Source: Flavobacteriaceae bacterium
GTDB lineage: Bacteria; Bacteroidota; Bacteroidia; Flavobacteriales; Flavobacteriaceae
Length of the DNA stretch: 64,000 nucleotides
NCBI GenBank assembly: GCA_013001285.1
Contig: JABDMU010000057.1
Location: forward strand, 1 to 64,000
Direction of reading: 5' to 3'
Numbering within the stretch: the stretch's first letter is position 1; each line of letters begins with the position of its first letter. The notes under the pieces were generated by a model. It was not told where the DNA came from. It made no database searches and worked only from the letters and a program-made list of their open reading frames with translations. Both the position numbers and the translations under genes were made by a program. Positions 38,968-47,948 of this stretch are shown piece after piece.

Positions 38968-39120
38968 TTACTTTTTGTTTAAAAAGTCATTTACCTGTTC
39001 TGGAGCCATAATTGATTCAACAAACATATAAGCACCCGTTTTAGGTGACTTAACCATATTGATTGCCTTTGTTAATCTTTTTGATCCTGTTTGTAATGAT
39101 GCTACTGATTTCTTTGCCAT
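38968..39120 (-). CDS. DUF4295 small basic protein
   Basis: A 50-residue Lys-rich protein, too short for an ordinary ORF cut-off. It begins AKKSVASLQTGSKRLTKAI and ends in APEQVNDFLNKK. The family is found next to L33 and L28 in Bacteroidota and its place in the operon points to a role at the ribosome, but the function is not established. It follows rpmG by 42 bases on the same strand and is followed by the operon terminator. Confidence 0.88.
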   Translation of the reverse strand: MAKKSVASLQTGSKRLTKAINMVKSPKTGAYMFVESIMAPEQVNDFLNKK

Positions 39121-39162
39121 GACTCAAATACTTTATAGATGAGATTAATTTAAAATCTCTAA

Positions 39163-39345
39163 TTATTTAATTTCTTTATGAACTGTCATACGCTTTAAGA
39201 CAGGATTAAACTTTTTAACCTCTAATCTGTCCGGCGTGTTCTTTTTATTTTTAGTTGTAATATATCTTGAAGTTCCCGGTTGTCCTGATTCTTTGTGCTC
39301 GGTACACTCTAATATTACTTGAACTCTGTTTCCTTTCTTTGCCAT
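39163..39345 (-). CDS. rpmG: 50S ribosomal protein L33
   Basis: A 60-residue ribosomal protein opening [17 protein letters not shown], with the usual [20 protein letters not shown] core and a basic end. It contains a single Cys rather than the four-Cys zinc ribbon of the C+ form, so it is the zinc-free type. It lies 26 bases after rpmB in the same operon. Confidence 0.96.
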   Translation of the reverse strand: MAKKGNRVQVILECTEHKESGQPGTSRYITTKNKKNTPDRLEVKKFNPVLKRMTVHKEIK

Positions 39346-39371
39346 TTTTCCAGTCTTTAACTATATAGCTA

Positions 39372-39608
39372 TTATTTTAAAAATCCTTTTGATCTCGCCT
39401 CTTTGATGGCTGCAGTAATACCAATTCTGTTTATTGTTTTTAATGCAGCAGCAGAAACTTTTAAAGTCACCCACTTATCTTCTTCAGGAAGATAAAAACG
39501 CTTTTTCAGCAAATTCACATTAAACCTGCGCTTTGACTTATTCATCGCATGCGAGACGTTGTTTCCAACCATCGCCTTTTTTCCTGTAAGTTCACAAACT
39601 CTTGACAT
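39372..39608 (-). CDS. rpmB: 50S ribosomal protein L28
   Basis: A 78-residue ribosomal protein with the classic start SRVCELTGKKAMVGNNVSH, RRFNVNLLKKRFYLPEE in the middle, and a C-terminal TINRIGITAAIKEARSKGF. Only the first of the zinc-ribbon cysteines (Cys4) is seen, so this is the zinc-free form. It is the first gene of the L28-L33-DUF4295 operon and has a strong promoter just upstream. Confidence 0.96.
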   Translation of the reverse strand: MSRVCELTGKKAMVGNNVSHAMNKSKRRFNVNLLKKRFYLPEEDKWVTLKVSAAALKTINRIGITAAIKEARSKGFLK

Positions 39609-39649
39609 GTTTCTCTAACTTTAAATATTAGCTTATTTCAAACGAGGTG

Positions 39650-39680
39650 CAAATTTACGAATTCTTTATTACCGCACAAA
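39650..39680 (-). promoter_or_regulatory. Full Bacteroidota promoter for rpmB-rpmG-DUF4295
   Basis: On the minus strand TTTG (39680-39677), a 19-base spacer and TAAATTTG (39657-39650) match the consensus exactly. The leader would be about 36-40 bases. This is the clearest promoter of the window with a real 5' UTR, as expected for ribosomal protein genes. Confidence 0.78.
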
Positions 39681-39681
39681 C

Positions 39682-40938
39682 TTAATTAATCAATTTTTTA
39701 AGAATTTCTTTCTCAAATAACTCAAGTGCTTTATTTACGGCTTTATTAATAACTTTTGTTCTGTGATTTCCAAGGTGAAATTCTTCAGAAAAAACACCGG
39801 AAGGCGTTGCAATAGCTATAAAAACTGTACCTACCTCTGCATCAGAATCACCTTTGGTTGGGCCTGCGTTTCCTGTGGTTGAAATACCATAATCTGTATT
39901 AAAAAGGTTTTTAACTCCAATTGCCATAGCCTCAGCAACTTGGCTGCTCACTACCGAATGAGCCTCAATTAGGGAAGAATCAACACTTAATAAATTGATT
40001 TTCGACTCTGTTGCATAGCTCACAAGTCCGCCCTTAAAAAAATTAGATGCTCCAGAAAATGCGGTCAATTGTTCGGCTATTTTTCCTCCAGTACAACTTT
40101 CTGCGGTTGAAAGGGTCTGACCTAACTCACTTAACTGCTTGCCAATAAGTTCTTCAAGGCTATGGTCATGCTCAAATCCAACAAAAATATCCTTTATCAG
40201 AGGTAAAAGTGCTTTAATTTGCCGTGACATTTCTTGATTTACATTGTCTTTATCTTTTCCCTTAGCAGAGAGACGCAATCTAACCTTTCCTAAATTTGGA
40301 AGATAGGCCAGTTTAATGAATTCAGGTAAATTGTCTTCAAAATTCTTAAGACGATGAGCAATCATACTTTCACCTAAACCATAGGTCATCAGCGTTCTAT
40401 GTAGTATATAAGGAAGTTTGAATCTTTGTTGTAATCTTGGTATTACCTCATTGCTCATTAGAGCCTGCATTTCAAAAGGCACACCTGGCATTGCAATAAA
40501 AATAGTGTTATTTTGTTCCAACCACATGCCTGGAGCACTTCCATAGCGATTCATCAATGTGGTAGATCTAGTAGGCACTAAGGCTTGATCTATATTAACT
40601 TGGGTCAGTTCTTGGCGGACATATCTTTTCCACATTTCTTTAATGTTCTCTAAAACTGTATCATCTTGTTTTAGGGTATCATTAAAGTATTCTGCAATTG
40701 TCTTTTTGGTGATGTCATCCTTAGTTGGGCCAAGACCGCCGGTAATAACAACGACATCCGCATTGGCTTCGGCTTCTTTTAAAGCTTTTAAAATATGCGT
40801 TCTATCGTCTTGTACCGAAGTGATTTGATACACTGATATACCTATTTTATTAAGGTGTTGAGAAATAAAGGCAGAGTTAGAATCAACTATTTGACCGATA
40901 AGTATCTCATCTCCAATAGTTATGATCTCTGCTTGCAT
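39682..40938 (-). CDS. cinA: CinA-family protein (competence/damage-inducible, NMN deamidase type)
   Basis: A 418-residue two-domain protein. The N-terminal MoCF/COG1058 domain (QAEIITIGDEILIGQIVDSNS; VVITGGLGPTKDD) resembles nucleotide pyrophosphatases acting on ADP-ribose. The C-terminal CinA domain (about 255-410; STAESCTGGKIAEQLTA; ISTTGNAGPTKGD) is the NMN deamidase type, recycling NMN in NAD metabolism. Both are complete. Its ATG shares a base with the stop of the Hpt gene upstream, so the two are coupled. Confidence 0.9.
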   Translation of the reverse strand: MQAEIITIGDEILIGQIVDSNSAFISQHLNKIGISVYQITSVQDDRTHILKALKEAEANADVVVITGGLGPTKDDITKKTIAEYFNDTLKQDDTVLENIKEMWKRYVRQELTQVNIDQALVPTRSTTLMNRYGSAPGMWLEQNNTIFIAMPGVPFEMQALMSNEVIPRLQQRFKLPYILHRTLMTYGLGESMIAHRLKNFEDNLPEFIKLAYLPNLGKVRLRLSAKGKDKDNVNQEMSRQIKALLPLIKDIFVGFEHDHSLEELIGKQLSELGQTLSTAESCTGGKIAEQLTAFSGASNFFKGGLVSYATESKINLLSVDSSLIEAHSVVSSQVAEAMAIGVKNLFNTDYGISTTGNAGPTKGDSDAEVGTVFIAIATPSGVFSEEFHLGNHRTKVINKAVNKALELFEKEILKKLIN

Positions 40939-41279
40939 TACAAATTAAAATCTTCTTTAATTTCAGTTGCTGCTCGAGCTATAGCACCGAGTACCATATC
41001 TAATTTGGGTGTAATATTTACGTCTTTTTGCTCATGTTTGCCCCAATCTTGGACTTCAATGAGCTCATTCAAAACCCCTAGCTCGAAAAGATCGACTGTT
41101 GGTTTCATTTTATGTGCCGTTTTATAGGTCGCTAAAAAATCGCGACTATCAACTGCAATTTTAAGAAGTCTTGCATCTTCTGGTACTTCTTCAAGAAAAG
41201 TTGAGACCAAAACCTCGATAAAGTCGGTATCGTTACCCGACAGTTCACGTATTTTGTGAAGTTTATAATGTTGTTCCAT
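40938..41279 (-). CDS. Hpt-domain phosphotransfer protein
   Basis: A 113-residue single-domain histidine phosphotransfer protein. The phospho-acceptor is His56 in the YKTAHKMKPTVDLF helix, with the expected Lys following. Hpt proteins relay phosphate between hybrid kinases and response regulators. No kinase or regulator is adjacent, so it acts in trans. It starts one base before the FAH-family stop ends and overlaps cinA by one base, so it is locked into the exonuclease-FAH-Hpt-cinA operon. Confidence 0.87.
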   Translation of the reverse strand: MEQHYKLHKIRELSGNDTDFIEVLVSTFLEEVPEDARLLKIAVDSRDFLATYKTAHKMKPTVDLFELGVLNELIEVQDWGKHEQKDVNITPKLDMVLGAIARAATEIKEDFNL

Positions 41280-41891
41280 TTATTTAACTGTAATTGAGAA
41301 TAATTCTTTATTCTCTATAAATCCCTTTAGTTTATCATTAGCAATTACCTTGCCAACTCCTGATGGAGTTCCTGTAAATATAATATCTCCAATCTTCAAA
41401 GTAAAATATTTCGAGACATATTCTATTAATTCGTCTATTTTCCAAAGCATTAACTGAGTATTTCCCTTTTGAACAATATTTTCGTTCTTTTCTAAACTAA
41501 AATCGATATTATTCACATCATCAAAGTTTTTTTTGGAGATCCATTTCCCAATAACTGCTGCACCATCAAAGGCTTTTGCTTTTTCCCATGGCAATCCCTT
41601 TTCTTTTAATTTGGACTGAAGGTCACGTGCGGTAAAATCAATACCTACACTTATTTCGTCGTAATATTTATTAGCGAATTTTTTATCGATGTGTTTTCCT
41701 ACTTTATTGATCTTGACAAGAATTTCTACTTCATGATGAACATCTTTAGAAAAGTCAGGAATAAAAAACGCCTGTTTTTTCAATAGAATAGCAGTATCCG
41801 GTTTTAGGAAGACAACTGGATCTGAAGGACGTTCGTTATGTAATTCTTCAATATGTTCGGTATAATTCCGACCAATACAAATGATCTTCAT
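41280..41891 (-). CDS. Fumarylacetoacetate hydrolase (FAH) family protein
   Basis: A 203-residue single-domain FAH-fold enzyme. Family marks are KIICIGRNYTEHIEEL at the start, VVFLKPDTAIL, HHEVEILVKI with the metal-binding Glu pair, a GIDFTARDLQ segment with the metal Asp, and IIFTGTPSGVG near the end. Related proteins are acylpyruvate hydrolases or oxaloacetate tautomerases/decarboxylases. The exact substrate is not clear from the sequence. One base separates it from the exonuclease gene. Confidence 0.87.
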   Translation of the reverse strand: MKIICIGRNYTEHIEELHNERPSDPVVFLKPDTAILLKKQAFFIPDFSKDVHHEVEILVKINKVGKHIDKKFANKYYDEISVGIDFTARDLQSKLKEKGLPWEKAKAFDGAAVIGKWISKKNFDDVNNIDFSLEKNENIVQKGNTQLMLWKIDELIEYVSKYFTLKIGDIIFTGTPSGVGKVIANDKLKGFIENKELFSITVK

Positions 41892-41892
41892 A

Positions 41893-42669
41893 TTAAAGTA
41901 GTTTGTTATTGAATTGGCGTAATTTTATGGCGGTTAGGACTTTCTTTGTGTACAACGGGAAATCGGCATTTAAAAGCCATCCAAAATAGCCTGGTTCCTG
42001 TTCCATAACATCGACTACACGCTTTCCTTTATGCTTTCCAAAAGAAAAACATTCTTCGCCATCTTTATTAAACGTAATGAAACCAGCAAAATCTGCAAAC
42101 TTCTTCCGAGAACTGAATTCGGCTAAAAAAGAAACATCATTTTCCAAATTGTCATATTTACTTAATTGTGCTTTTAAAACCTCAAATGTAGCCTTAGTAT
42201 CTGCTTCAGCGCTATGAGCATCATCTAAATTTTTATCACAATAAAATTTATAAGCAGCCGACAAAGTACGTTGCTCCATTTTATGAAATATGGTTTGAAC
42301 ATCAATCGCTCGTCGATTTTTCATATCAAAATCAATTTCAGCTCTCAACATTTCTTCGGCTAATAAAGGGATATCAAATCGGTTGGAATTAAATCCGCCG
42401 AGATCAGAATCTTTTATCATTGTAAAGATCTCTTTTGCCAATTCTTTAAATGTTGGTTCATTGGCAACATCAGCATCAGAAATACCATGAATGGCAGTGA
42501 CTTCTTTTGGAATAGGCATTTCTGGATTGACCAACCAAGTTTTACTTTCTTCTTGGCCATCGGGATGTACTTTTAAGATCGAAATTTCAACGATTCTGTC
42601 TTTGGAAATATTTATTCCTGTAGTTTCAAGATCAAAAAAACAGATTGATTTTGATAGGTTGAGTTGCAT
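41893..42669 (-). CDS. DEDD-type 3'-5' exonuclease (DNA polymerase III epsilon-like)
   Basis: A 258-residue exonuclease of the DnaQ/RNase T family. Exo I is FFDLETTG near 10-17 (Asp and Glu), Exo II is GFNSNRFDIPLL near 103, and Exo III is HSAEADTKATFEVL near 155, giving the DEDDh set. The C-terminal ~70 residues contain an exonuclease-associated segment with FGKHKGKRVVDV and PGYFGWLLNADFP. The Met at 42669 was used; an upstream Met eight codons earlier is not needed for the fold. It is first in the operon with the FAH, Hpt and cinA genes. Confidence 0.88.
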   Translation of the reverse strand: MQLNLSKSICFFDLETTGINISKDRIVEISILKVHPDGQEESKTWLVNPEMPIPKEVTAIHGISDADVANEPTFKELAKEIFTMIKDSDLGGFNSNRFDIPLLAEEMLRAEIDFDMKNRRAIDVQTIFHKMEQRTLSAAYKFYCDKNLDDAHSAEADTKATFEVLKAQLSKYDNLENDVSFLAEFSSRKKFADFAGFITFNKDGEECFSFGKHKGKRVVDVMEQEPGYFGWLLNADFPLYTKKVLTAIKLRQFNNKLL

Positions 42670-42753
42670 GTATGGTTTTTTTATCTCACACAAAAATAAG
42701 AAAACCCTTGGGTTTTAAGGTCAGGAATTTAATTTGATTCGACTATGCTATGA

Positions 42754-44091
42754 TTATATTTCTCGATTAGGATCCCAATCTTCCAAATAATCCTTTACAG
42801 CTTTAACAAATTGACCTCCTAAAGCACCATTTACGACGCGATGATCATAAGAATGGGACATAAACATTTTGTAACGGATCCCAATAAAATCGCCTTCAGA
42901 AGTTTCAATAACTGCTGGAACCTTACGAATTGCACCTAAAGCTAAAATTCCAACTTGAGGTTGGTTGATGATAGGCGTGCCCATGATACTGCCAAAAGTC
43001 CCAACATTGGTTACCGTGTAAGTACCATCTTGTATGTCGTCTGGTTTTAATTTATTCTCCCGTGCACGAGCAGCGAGATCATTTACTTGTTTGGTCATAC
43101 CTATCAAGTTTAATTGATCGGCATTCTTTATCACAGGAACTATAAGATTACCATCAGCCAAGGCTGCGGCCATTCCTATATTTATATTTTTCTTCACGAT
43201 GATCTTATCGTCTTGAACCGATATATTCAACATAGGAAAATCGCGAAGCGCTTTCGCTACGGCTTCCATAAAAATTGGCGTAAAGGTTAAATTTTCTCCT
43301 TCACGCTTTTTGAAATCGTCCTTTACCCTAGTTCGCCAATTCCAAATTTTAGTAACATCGGCTTCAATAAATGATTGTACATGGGCAGATGTTTGAACAG
43401 AATCAACCATATGTTTAGCTATAAGCTTACCCATACGTGTCATCTCAATAATTTCATCTTCCCCTGTTGATACAACTGGTTGAGCACTTTTTATAGCTGA
43501 TGCGGCTACATTTACCGCCATGCCATTTGATGGTATTGTTTCTTTTTGCGGTGTAGGTGCTACCGTTTGTTGAACTCGGCTTCCCAAATAGCTTAGAATA
43601 TCATTTTTAGTCACTCTACCTTCTTTACCTGTACCCTGCAAGGCGTCTAGTTCTGATTGAGAAATACCTTCTTTTTTAGCAATGTTTTTTACCAGTGGCG
43701 AATAAAAGCGCTCACCGTTTGAAGCAATTGGTGTTGCTGCTTCTTGAGCAACTGCAATGGTTTCTTCAACCTTTTTTACCTCAACCGGAGCATTTTCAAC
43801 TGCTGCAACAGTCTCTTGCTTTGGCACATCATGTGATTGATCAACTTCAGCATCAGTGTCGATTACGGCAATGGTTTGTCCTACTTTTACGACATCATCA
43901 ACTTGAAAAAGAATTTCGGTAAGTATACCATCGACTTCGCTAGGTACTTCGCTATCCACTTTATCTGTTGCGATCTCTAAAACGGCTTCATCAGCTTCAA
44001 TGGTATCACCTACTTCTTTTAACCAAGCTGTGATGGTTGCTTCTGCAACACTTTCTCCCATTTTTGGTAACTTCAGTTCAAATTTTGCCAT
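42754..44091 (-). CDS. 2-oxoacid dehydrogenase E2 (dihydrolipoamide acyltransferase)
   Basis: A 445-residue E2 core subunit. A lipoyl domain (1-78) carries the lipoate-accepting Lys44 in ATDKVDSEVP. A linker rich in Val, Glu and Pro follows, then a peripheral-subunit-binding domain (about 133-170, SPLVKNIAKKEGISQSEL) and the catalytic domain with His417 in SYDHRVVNGALGG. It could serve branched-chain, pyruvate or 2-oxoglutarate complexes; the branched-chain type seems likeliest in Flavobacteriia. No E1 or E3 genes are adjacent. The Met at 44091 was chosen over a start 12 codons upstream that lacks lipoyl sequence. Confidence 0.9.
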   Translation of the reverse strand: MAKFELKLPKMGESVAEATITAWLKEVGDTIEADEAVLEIATDKVDSEVPSEVDGILTEILFQVDDVVKVGQTIAVIDTDAEVDQSHDVPKQETVAAVENAPVEVKKVEETIAVAQEAATPIASNGERFYSPLVKNIAKKEGISQSELDALQGTGKEGRVTKNDILSYLGSRVQQTVAPTPQKETIPSNGMAVNVAASAIKSAQPVVSTGEDEIIEMTRMGKLIAKHMVDSVQTSAHVQSFIEADVTKIWNWRTRVKDDFKKREGENLTFTPIFMEAVAKALRDFPMLNISVQDDKIIVKKNINIGMAAALADGNLIVPVIKNADQLNLIGMTKQVNDLAARARENKLKPDDIQDGTYTVTNVGTFGSIMGTPIINQPQVGILALGAIRKVPAVIETSEGDFIGIRYKMFMSHSYDHRVVNGALGGQFVKAVKDYLEDWDPNREI

Positions 44092-44128
44092 ATCTATAAA
44101 AAAAACTCCTTCATTTGGTTTCTGCATG

Positions 44129-44136
44129 CAAAATTA
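44129..44136 (-). promoter_or_regulatory. -7 box (TAATTTTG) before the E2 gene
   Basis: On the minus strand TAATTTTG lies 37 bases upstream of the chosen ATG, which supports that start and a leader of about 33 bases. Confidence 0.45.
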
Positions 44137-44172
44137 ATGAAAAAACATAAATTTCGTTGCAGTTTATTTAAA

Positions 44173-45246
44173 TTATTCTTCTTTAAAAACGATAATTTCT
44201 CCTCTATTTATGGAGTCGTCACTACCTATTATGAAACTGGAATCGTTAGGTAATATTTTGAACTTAATATCTGTTACTGCATTCCAAAATTCCATGGCGT
44301 TAATTATGGATTTATATGAATTATCATCGGCATTAAAAATGACTTCCGAATGAGGAGGAACGCCATCCAATTTCGAAATTTGTTTTAAGTTATCTCCATA
44401 TAATGCTTGAAGTGCTTTTCTAGCAACGTTCGAAACAAACAGGTAGTTCGTTGCTTCAAACGAACTTGATTTCGGCTTCCGACGGACTAAAAAAGCTACT
44501 TGCAGTCCGAACCAAACTGCCAGATCAAAAAGAATATTTGAACTAAAATGCTTTTTGTAAAACAATTGCATAGCGCCATAAAATCGTTTAGCATAAGAAC
44601 GGTCTTTTAATGTACTTTCACCTTTGTAATGGATAATACTGGTTTTACCGTAATAATAATTTGAATAGCCCGATTTTAATAATCTGTATGATAAGTCAAT
44701 GTCTTCGCCGTACATAAAATAATCCTCATCAAATCCGCCAACTTCTAAGTAGGTATTACGATTGAACATCATAAATGCGCCAACCAATACATCAACTTTC
44801 CCAACTTCGTCTTTACTTAAATGATTGGCATAATAATTTCTAGTATTGCCTAACATCTTTTGAGCAGCAACTCTAATCAAGGGGATATTTCGCTTACTCT
44901 CTGGTAAATAAGCTCCAGTGCCATCGATGAGCTGACAGCCAAGTGTTCCAAGGTCCTTTGCTTCATTAGCAAATTTTATAAGTTGAACAAAGGTATCTTC
45001 GGCTACAACAGTATCCGGATTTAAAATACAAACATAGTCTCCTTGAGCTGCTTTAACGCCTTGATTATTTGCTTTGGAAAATCCTATATTTTCTGAGTTT
45101 TTAATCAGCTTGATCTCAGGGAACAAAGTTTCAAGCATTTGACAACTATCATCAGATGAATTATTATCAACGACTATGATCTCAGCATCCAAGTGTTCAA
45201 GTGAAGCTTGGACACTTTTTAGGCACAACTCAAGGAAATAGCGCAC
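44173..45246 (-). CDS. Family 2 glycosyltransferase; true start probably upstream at a CUG
   Basis: A GT-A fold family 2 glycosyltransferase, 357 residues from the GTG at 45246. Motifs are IIVVDNNSSDDS, an internal ILNPDTVV (the DxD-like metal site) and GGFDEDYFMYGEDIDLSYRL, with a membrane-prone segment near 240. It probably adds a sugar for a surface polysaccharide. The GTG start cuts into the first beta strand: the same frame upstream reads LSVVILNYN, the universal GT2 opening. Between it and the recR stop no ATG, GTG or TTG exists; the CTG at 45279-45277, three bases after the recR TAG, would give Met-Val-Leu-Ser. I list the conventional coordinates and treat the CUG start as likely. Confidence 0.87.
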   Translation of the reverse strand: MRYFLELCLKSVQASLEHLDAEIIVVDNNSSDDSCQMLETLFPEIKLIKNSENIGFSKANNQGVKAAQGDYVCILNPDTVVAEDTFVQLIKFANEAKDLGTLGCQLIDGTGAYLPESKRNIPLIRVAAQKMLGNTRNYYANHLSKDEVGKVDVLVGAFMMFNRNTYLEVGGFDEDYFMYGEDIDLSYRLLKSGYSNYYYGKTSIIHYKGESTLKDRSYAKRFYGAMQLFYKKHFSSNILFDLAVWFGLQVAFLVRRKPKSSSFEATNYLFVSNVARKALQALYGDNLKQISKLDGVPPHSEVIFNADDNSYKSIINAMEFWNAVTDIKFKILPNDSSFIIGSDDSINRGEIIVFKEE

Positions 45247-45282
45247 ATTATAATTTAGTATGACAACAGATAAGACCAGTAG

Positions 45283-45900
45283 CTAAGATTTTAATGAAGA
45301 TTCGAATGGGATTCGGTTAACAATACTTCTGCCTAATGTGATCTCATCGGCATATTCTAATTCATCTCCGACTGAAATTCCTCTAGCAATTGTAGTCGTA
45401 GTAATGTTATAATCCTGGATTTGTTTAAAAATGTAGAAGTTCGTGGTATCACCTTCCATAGTTGAGCTTAGCGCAAAGATCAATTCCTTCACATGGCCTT
45501 GTTTGACCTTATTGACCAATTGTTCGATATTTAAATCATGTGGACCAATACCATCCATTGGTGATATTTTTCCTCCGAGAACATGGTACAAACCTTTAAA
45601 AGAGCTCGTGCTTTCAATCGCCATGACATCTCGTATATCTTCAACCACACATATGATCGATTCATCACGATTTGGATTAGCGCAAATTTGGCACACCTCC
45701 ACGTCGCTTAAATTAAAACAGCTTTTGCAGTATTTGATACCACCTCTAAGATTGATTAAGGCTTTACTCAAATGTTCGGTCTGACTTAAAGGTTGACGTA
45801 ATAAATGCAAAACCAAACGCAATGCAGTGCGCTTGCCAATTCCTGGTAATTGCGCCATTTCATTCACGGCATTTTGTAATAATTTTGATGAAAAATCCAT
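45283..45900 (-). CDS. recR: Recombination protein RecR
   Basis: A 205-residue RecR acting with RecO and RecF in loading RecA at gaps. The helix-hairpin-helix is [17 protein letters not shown] near 19-35. The zinc finger has Cys57, Cys60 and the CQIC pair at 69-72. The Toprim domain follows ([17 protein letters not shown]). The stop is immediately followed, in the same frame, by the glycosyltransferase coding sequence. The -7 region (TAAATTCG) just before its ATG is one base off consensus. Confidence 0.96.
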   Translation of the reverse strand: MDFSSKLLQNAVNEMAQLPGIGKRTALRLVLHLLRQPLSQTEHLSKALINLRGGIKYCKSCFNLSDVEVCQICANPNRDESIICVVEDIRDVMAIESTSSFKGLYHVLGGKISPMDGIGPHDLNIEQLVNKVKQGHVKELIFALSSTMEGDTTNFYIFKQIQDYNITTTTIARGISVGDELEYADEITLGRSIVNRIPFESSLKS

Positions 45901-46012
45901 TGCTGCGAATTTACGATTAATTCTGAATTAGATATAAATTTGAGTACGAACTTTCGTTAAATTTGGAAATTGAAAATTTTAATTTGTACTTTGAAACACC
46001 AATGCAAAATTT

Positions 46013-47470
46013 ATGACCGCCACCGAAATTCTTATCCTGATCGCTGCCTATTTTGGCGTGCTCATGCTCATATCTCATTTTACGGGAAAAAACGATTCCA
46101 ACACCGACTTCTTTAAAGCTGGAAAACAATCGCCATGGTATCTGGTGGCCTTTGGTATGGTTGGAGCTTCACTATCTGGTGTGACCTTTATATCAGTTCC
46201 AGGTTGGGTGGAAGGCTCACAGTTTAGCTATATGCAGGTGGTCTTTGGTTATCTGGTGGGATATTTTGTTGTGGCCTTTGTATTGATGCCCATTTATTAC
46301 AAACTCAACGTAACCTCAATTTACGAGTATCTAGAACAACGATTTGGAGTTGTTAGTCATAAAACTGGCGCCTTCTTTTTCTTTGTGTCTCGGGTTATTG
46401 GTGCTGCTTTTAGATTGTTTTTGGTTGCTATTGTATTACAACAATTTGTCTTTGACGATTGGAATGTTCCCTTTGAAATCACAGTTGTTATTTCCATTTT
46501 ATTAATATGGATCTATACCAACAAAGGCGGTATAAAAACCATTGTTTGGACCGATACATTACAAACCCTATTTATGATCTTGGCAGTCGTACTTTCTATT
46601 TATTTTATCAACCAAGAACTCGGGTGGACTTTTACAGAATTTTTAGCTTCAGACGAACTGAAACAATACAGCAACGTCATTGTCAACGACAGTTTTCTTG
46701 AACGCAGTCATTTCATAAAATCATTTCTTGGTGGTATGTTCATTACCATTTGTATGACAGGATTGGATCAGGATATGATGCAAAAGAATTTAACCTGTAA
46801 AACATTAGCTGATGCTAAAAAAAATATGGTGTCATTCAGTTTTGTATTGGTAGGCGTGACCTTCTTATTTATGTTATTAGGCGCACTATTGTTCATTTAT
46901 GCGAACAAAAACAACATCAGTATTCCATTGATGGATGGCTCTCCAAAAACAGATCTTCTATTTCCTGAAATAGCTTTAAATACTGGTCTCGGAAAAACTG
47001 TTGCTATAACCTTTATGCTAGGTTTGATCGCCGCAGCATATAGTAGTGCCGACAGCGCCTTGACGTCATTAACCACCTCTTTTTGTATTGATTTTTTAGA
47101 TATAGAAAAAAAACCTAAACAAGACCAGAAACGTATTCGTAAAAGAGTTCATGTGTTAATGAGTGTACTTCTGGTAATCGTTATTATTATTTTTAAATAT
47201 GTGTTGAGTAGTAATGTCATAGACAGTTTGCTCACCGTTGCAGGATACACCTACGGACCATTATTAGGTTTATTTGCCTTTGGGATCTTTACAAAATTCA
47301 AGATCTATGATAAATATGTGTGGATCGTTACTGTCATTTCAGTTATTCTTGCCGCTATTCTGGGAAATATTCCTTCGGAAGCTTTAGGAGGTTACGTGGT
47401 TGGTTATGAATTATTACCAATAAATGGCTTGATCACATTTATAGGTTTAATACTGATTCGTAGAAAGTAG
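46013..47470 (+). CDS. Sodium:solute symporter (SSS family)
   Basis: A 485-residue polytopic membrane transporter with about 13 membrane segments. SSS marks include [34 protein letters not shown] (positions roughly 34-67), YEYLEQRFG near 103, and [20 protein letters not shown] near 340-360, which carries the Ser/Thr sodium-site residues. It couples sodium entry to uptake of a solute that cannot be named from the sequence. It is transcribed divergently from recR. Its 3' end overlaps the CoA-binding gene on the opposite strand by 24 bases. Confidence 0.92.
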   Translation: MTATEILILIAAYFGVLMLISHFTGKNDSNTDFFKAGKQSPWYLVAFGMVGASLSGVTFISVPGWVEGSQFSYMQVVFGYLVGYFVVAFVLMPIYYKLNVTSIYEYLEQRFGVVSHKTGAFFFFVSRVIGAAFRLFLVAIVLQQFVFDDWNVPFEITVVISILLIWIYTNKGGIKTIVWTDTLQTLFMILAVVLSIYFINQELGWTFTEFLASDELKQYSNVIVNDSFLERSHFIKSFLGGMFITICMTGLDQDMMQKNLTCKTLADAKKNMVSFSFVLVGVTFLFMLLGALLFIYANKNNISIPLMDGSPKTDLLFPEIALNTGLGKTVAITFMLGLIAAAYSSADSALTSLTTSFCIDFLDIEKKPKQDQKRIRKRVHVLMSVLLVIVIIIFKYVLSSNVIDSLLTVAGYTYGPLLGLFAFGIFTKFKIYDKYVWIVTVISVILAAILGNIPSEALGGYVVGYELLPINGLITFIGLILIRRK

Positions 47471-47815
47471 AACTAGCGTACAAGCCACTTCAAACTCGAT
47501 TGCCTTTTCCTTCAAAATATCGTAAAATTCAGGATTTTCAGTTCCTGGATTAAAAATGACGCGTTCGGGCTTCAGCGATATGATATAGTCGTAATATGCT
47601 TTTTGTCTGGCTGGATTGATATATAAGGTTACGGTATGAATATCATCGTATGGCCTAAGCTCAGTATCGATTGGCACACCGTCAATTTGTCCTGATTTTA
47701 ATCCATAGGCTACTACATTTTCTCCATTTCGTACCAATCGCCCAATGACCATATGAGATATTCGTTCAGGTTTTAAGGAAGCTCCAAAGACTAAAGTTTT
47801 GCTTTTTGCATTCAA
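47447..47815 (-). CDS. CoA-binding domain protein (YccU-like), TTG start
   Basis: A 122-residue Rossmann-fold protein of the CoA-binding family. It shows [19 protein letters not shown] at the start, [19 protein letters not shown] and [16 protein letters not shown] later, and a [13 protein letters not shown] end. No ATG precedes the first strand. The TTG at 47815 fits the usual family start; a longer frame to 47872 reads through a run of TGTTAA repeats that look regulatory. The function is unknown; relatives bind CoA. Confidence 0.85.
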   Translation of the reverse strand: MNAKSKTLVFGASLKPERISHMVIGRLVRNGENVVAYGLKSGQIDGVPIDTELRPYDDIHTVTLYINPARQKAYYDYIISLKPERVIFNPGTENPEFYDILKEKAIEFEVACTLVLLSTNQY

Positions 47816-47833
47816 ATTCTTGATGTTTTTTAC

Positions 47834-47860
47834 TGTTAAAGGGATGTTAACTAATGTTAA
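47834..47860. repeat. Three TGTTAA repeats, 10-11 bases apart
   Basis: TGTTAA occurs at 47834, 47845 and 47855, about one helical turn apart, in the divergent region between the CoA-binding gene and the outer membrane protein gene. This phasing suits a DNA-binding protein reading one face of the helix. Confidence 0.55.
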
Positions 47861-47948
47861 ATTGAGTAACAAGATTCAAATATAGTCGTCTCTTTAATTA
47901 TAATCAAGGAACCAACTAAAATTACTAAATCAATCAATCAAAAAACCA

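Noticed and set aside
47816-47872. Longer CoA-binding protein from a TTG at 47872
   Set aside because: The extra 19 codons read through phased TGTTAA repeats and do not fit the family's N-terminus.
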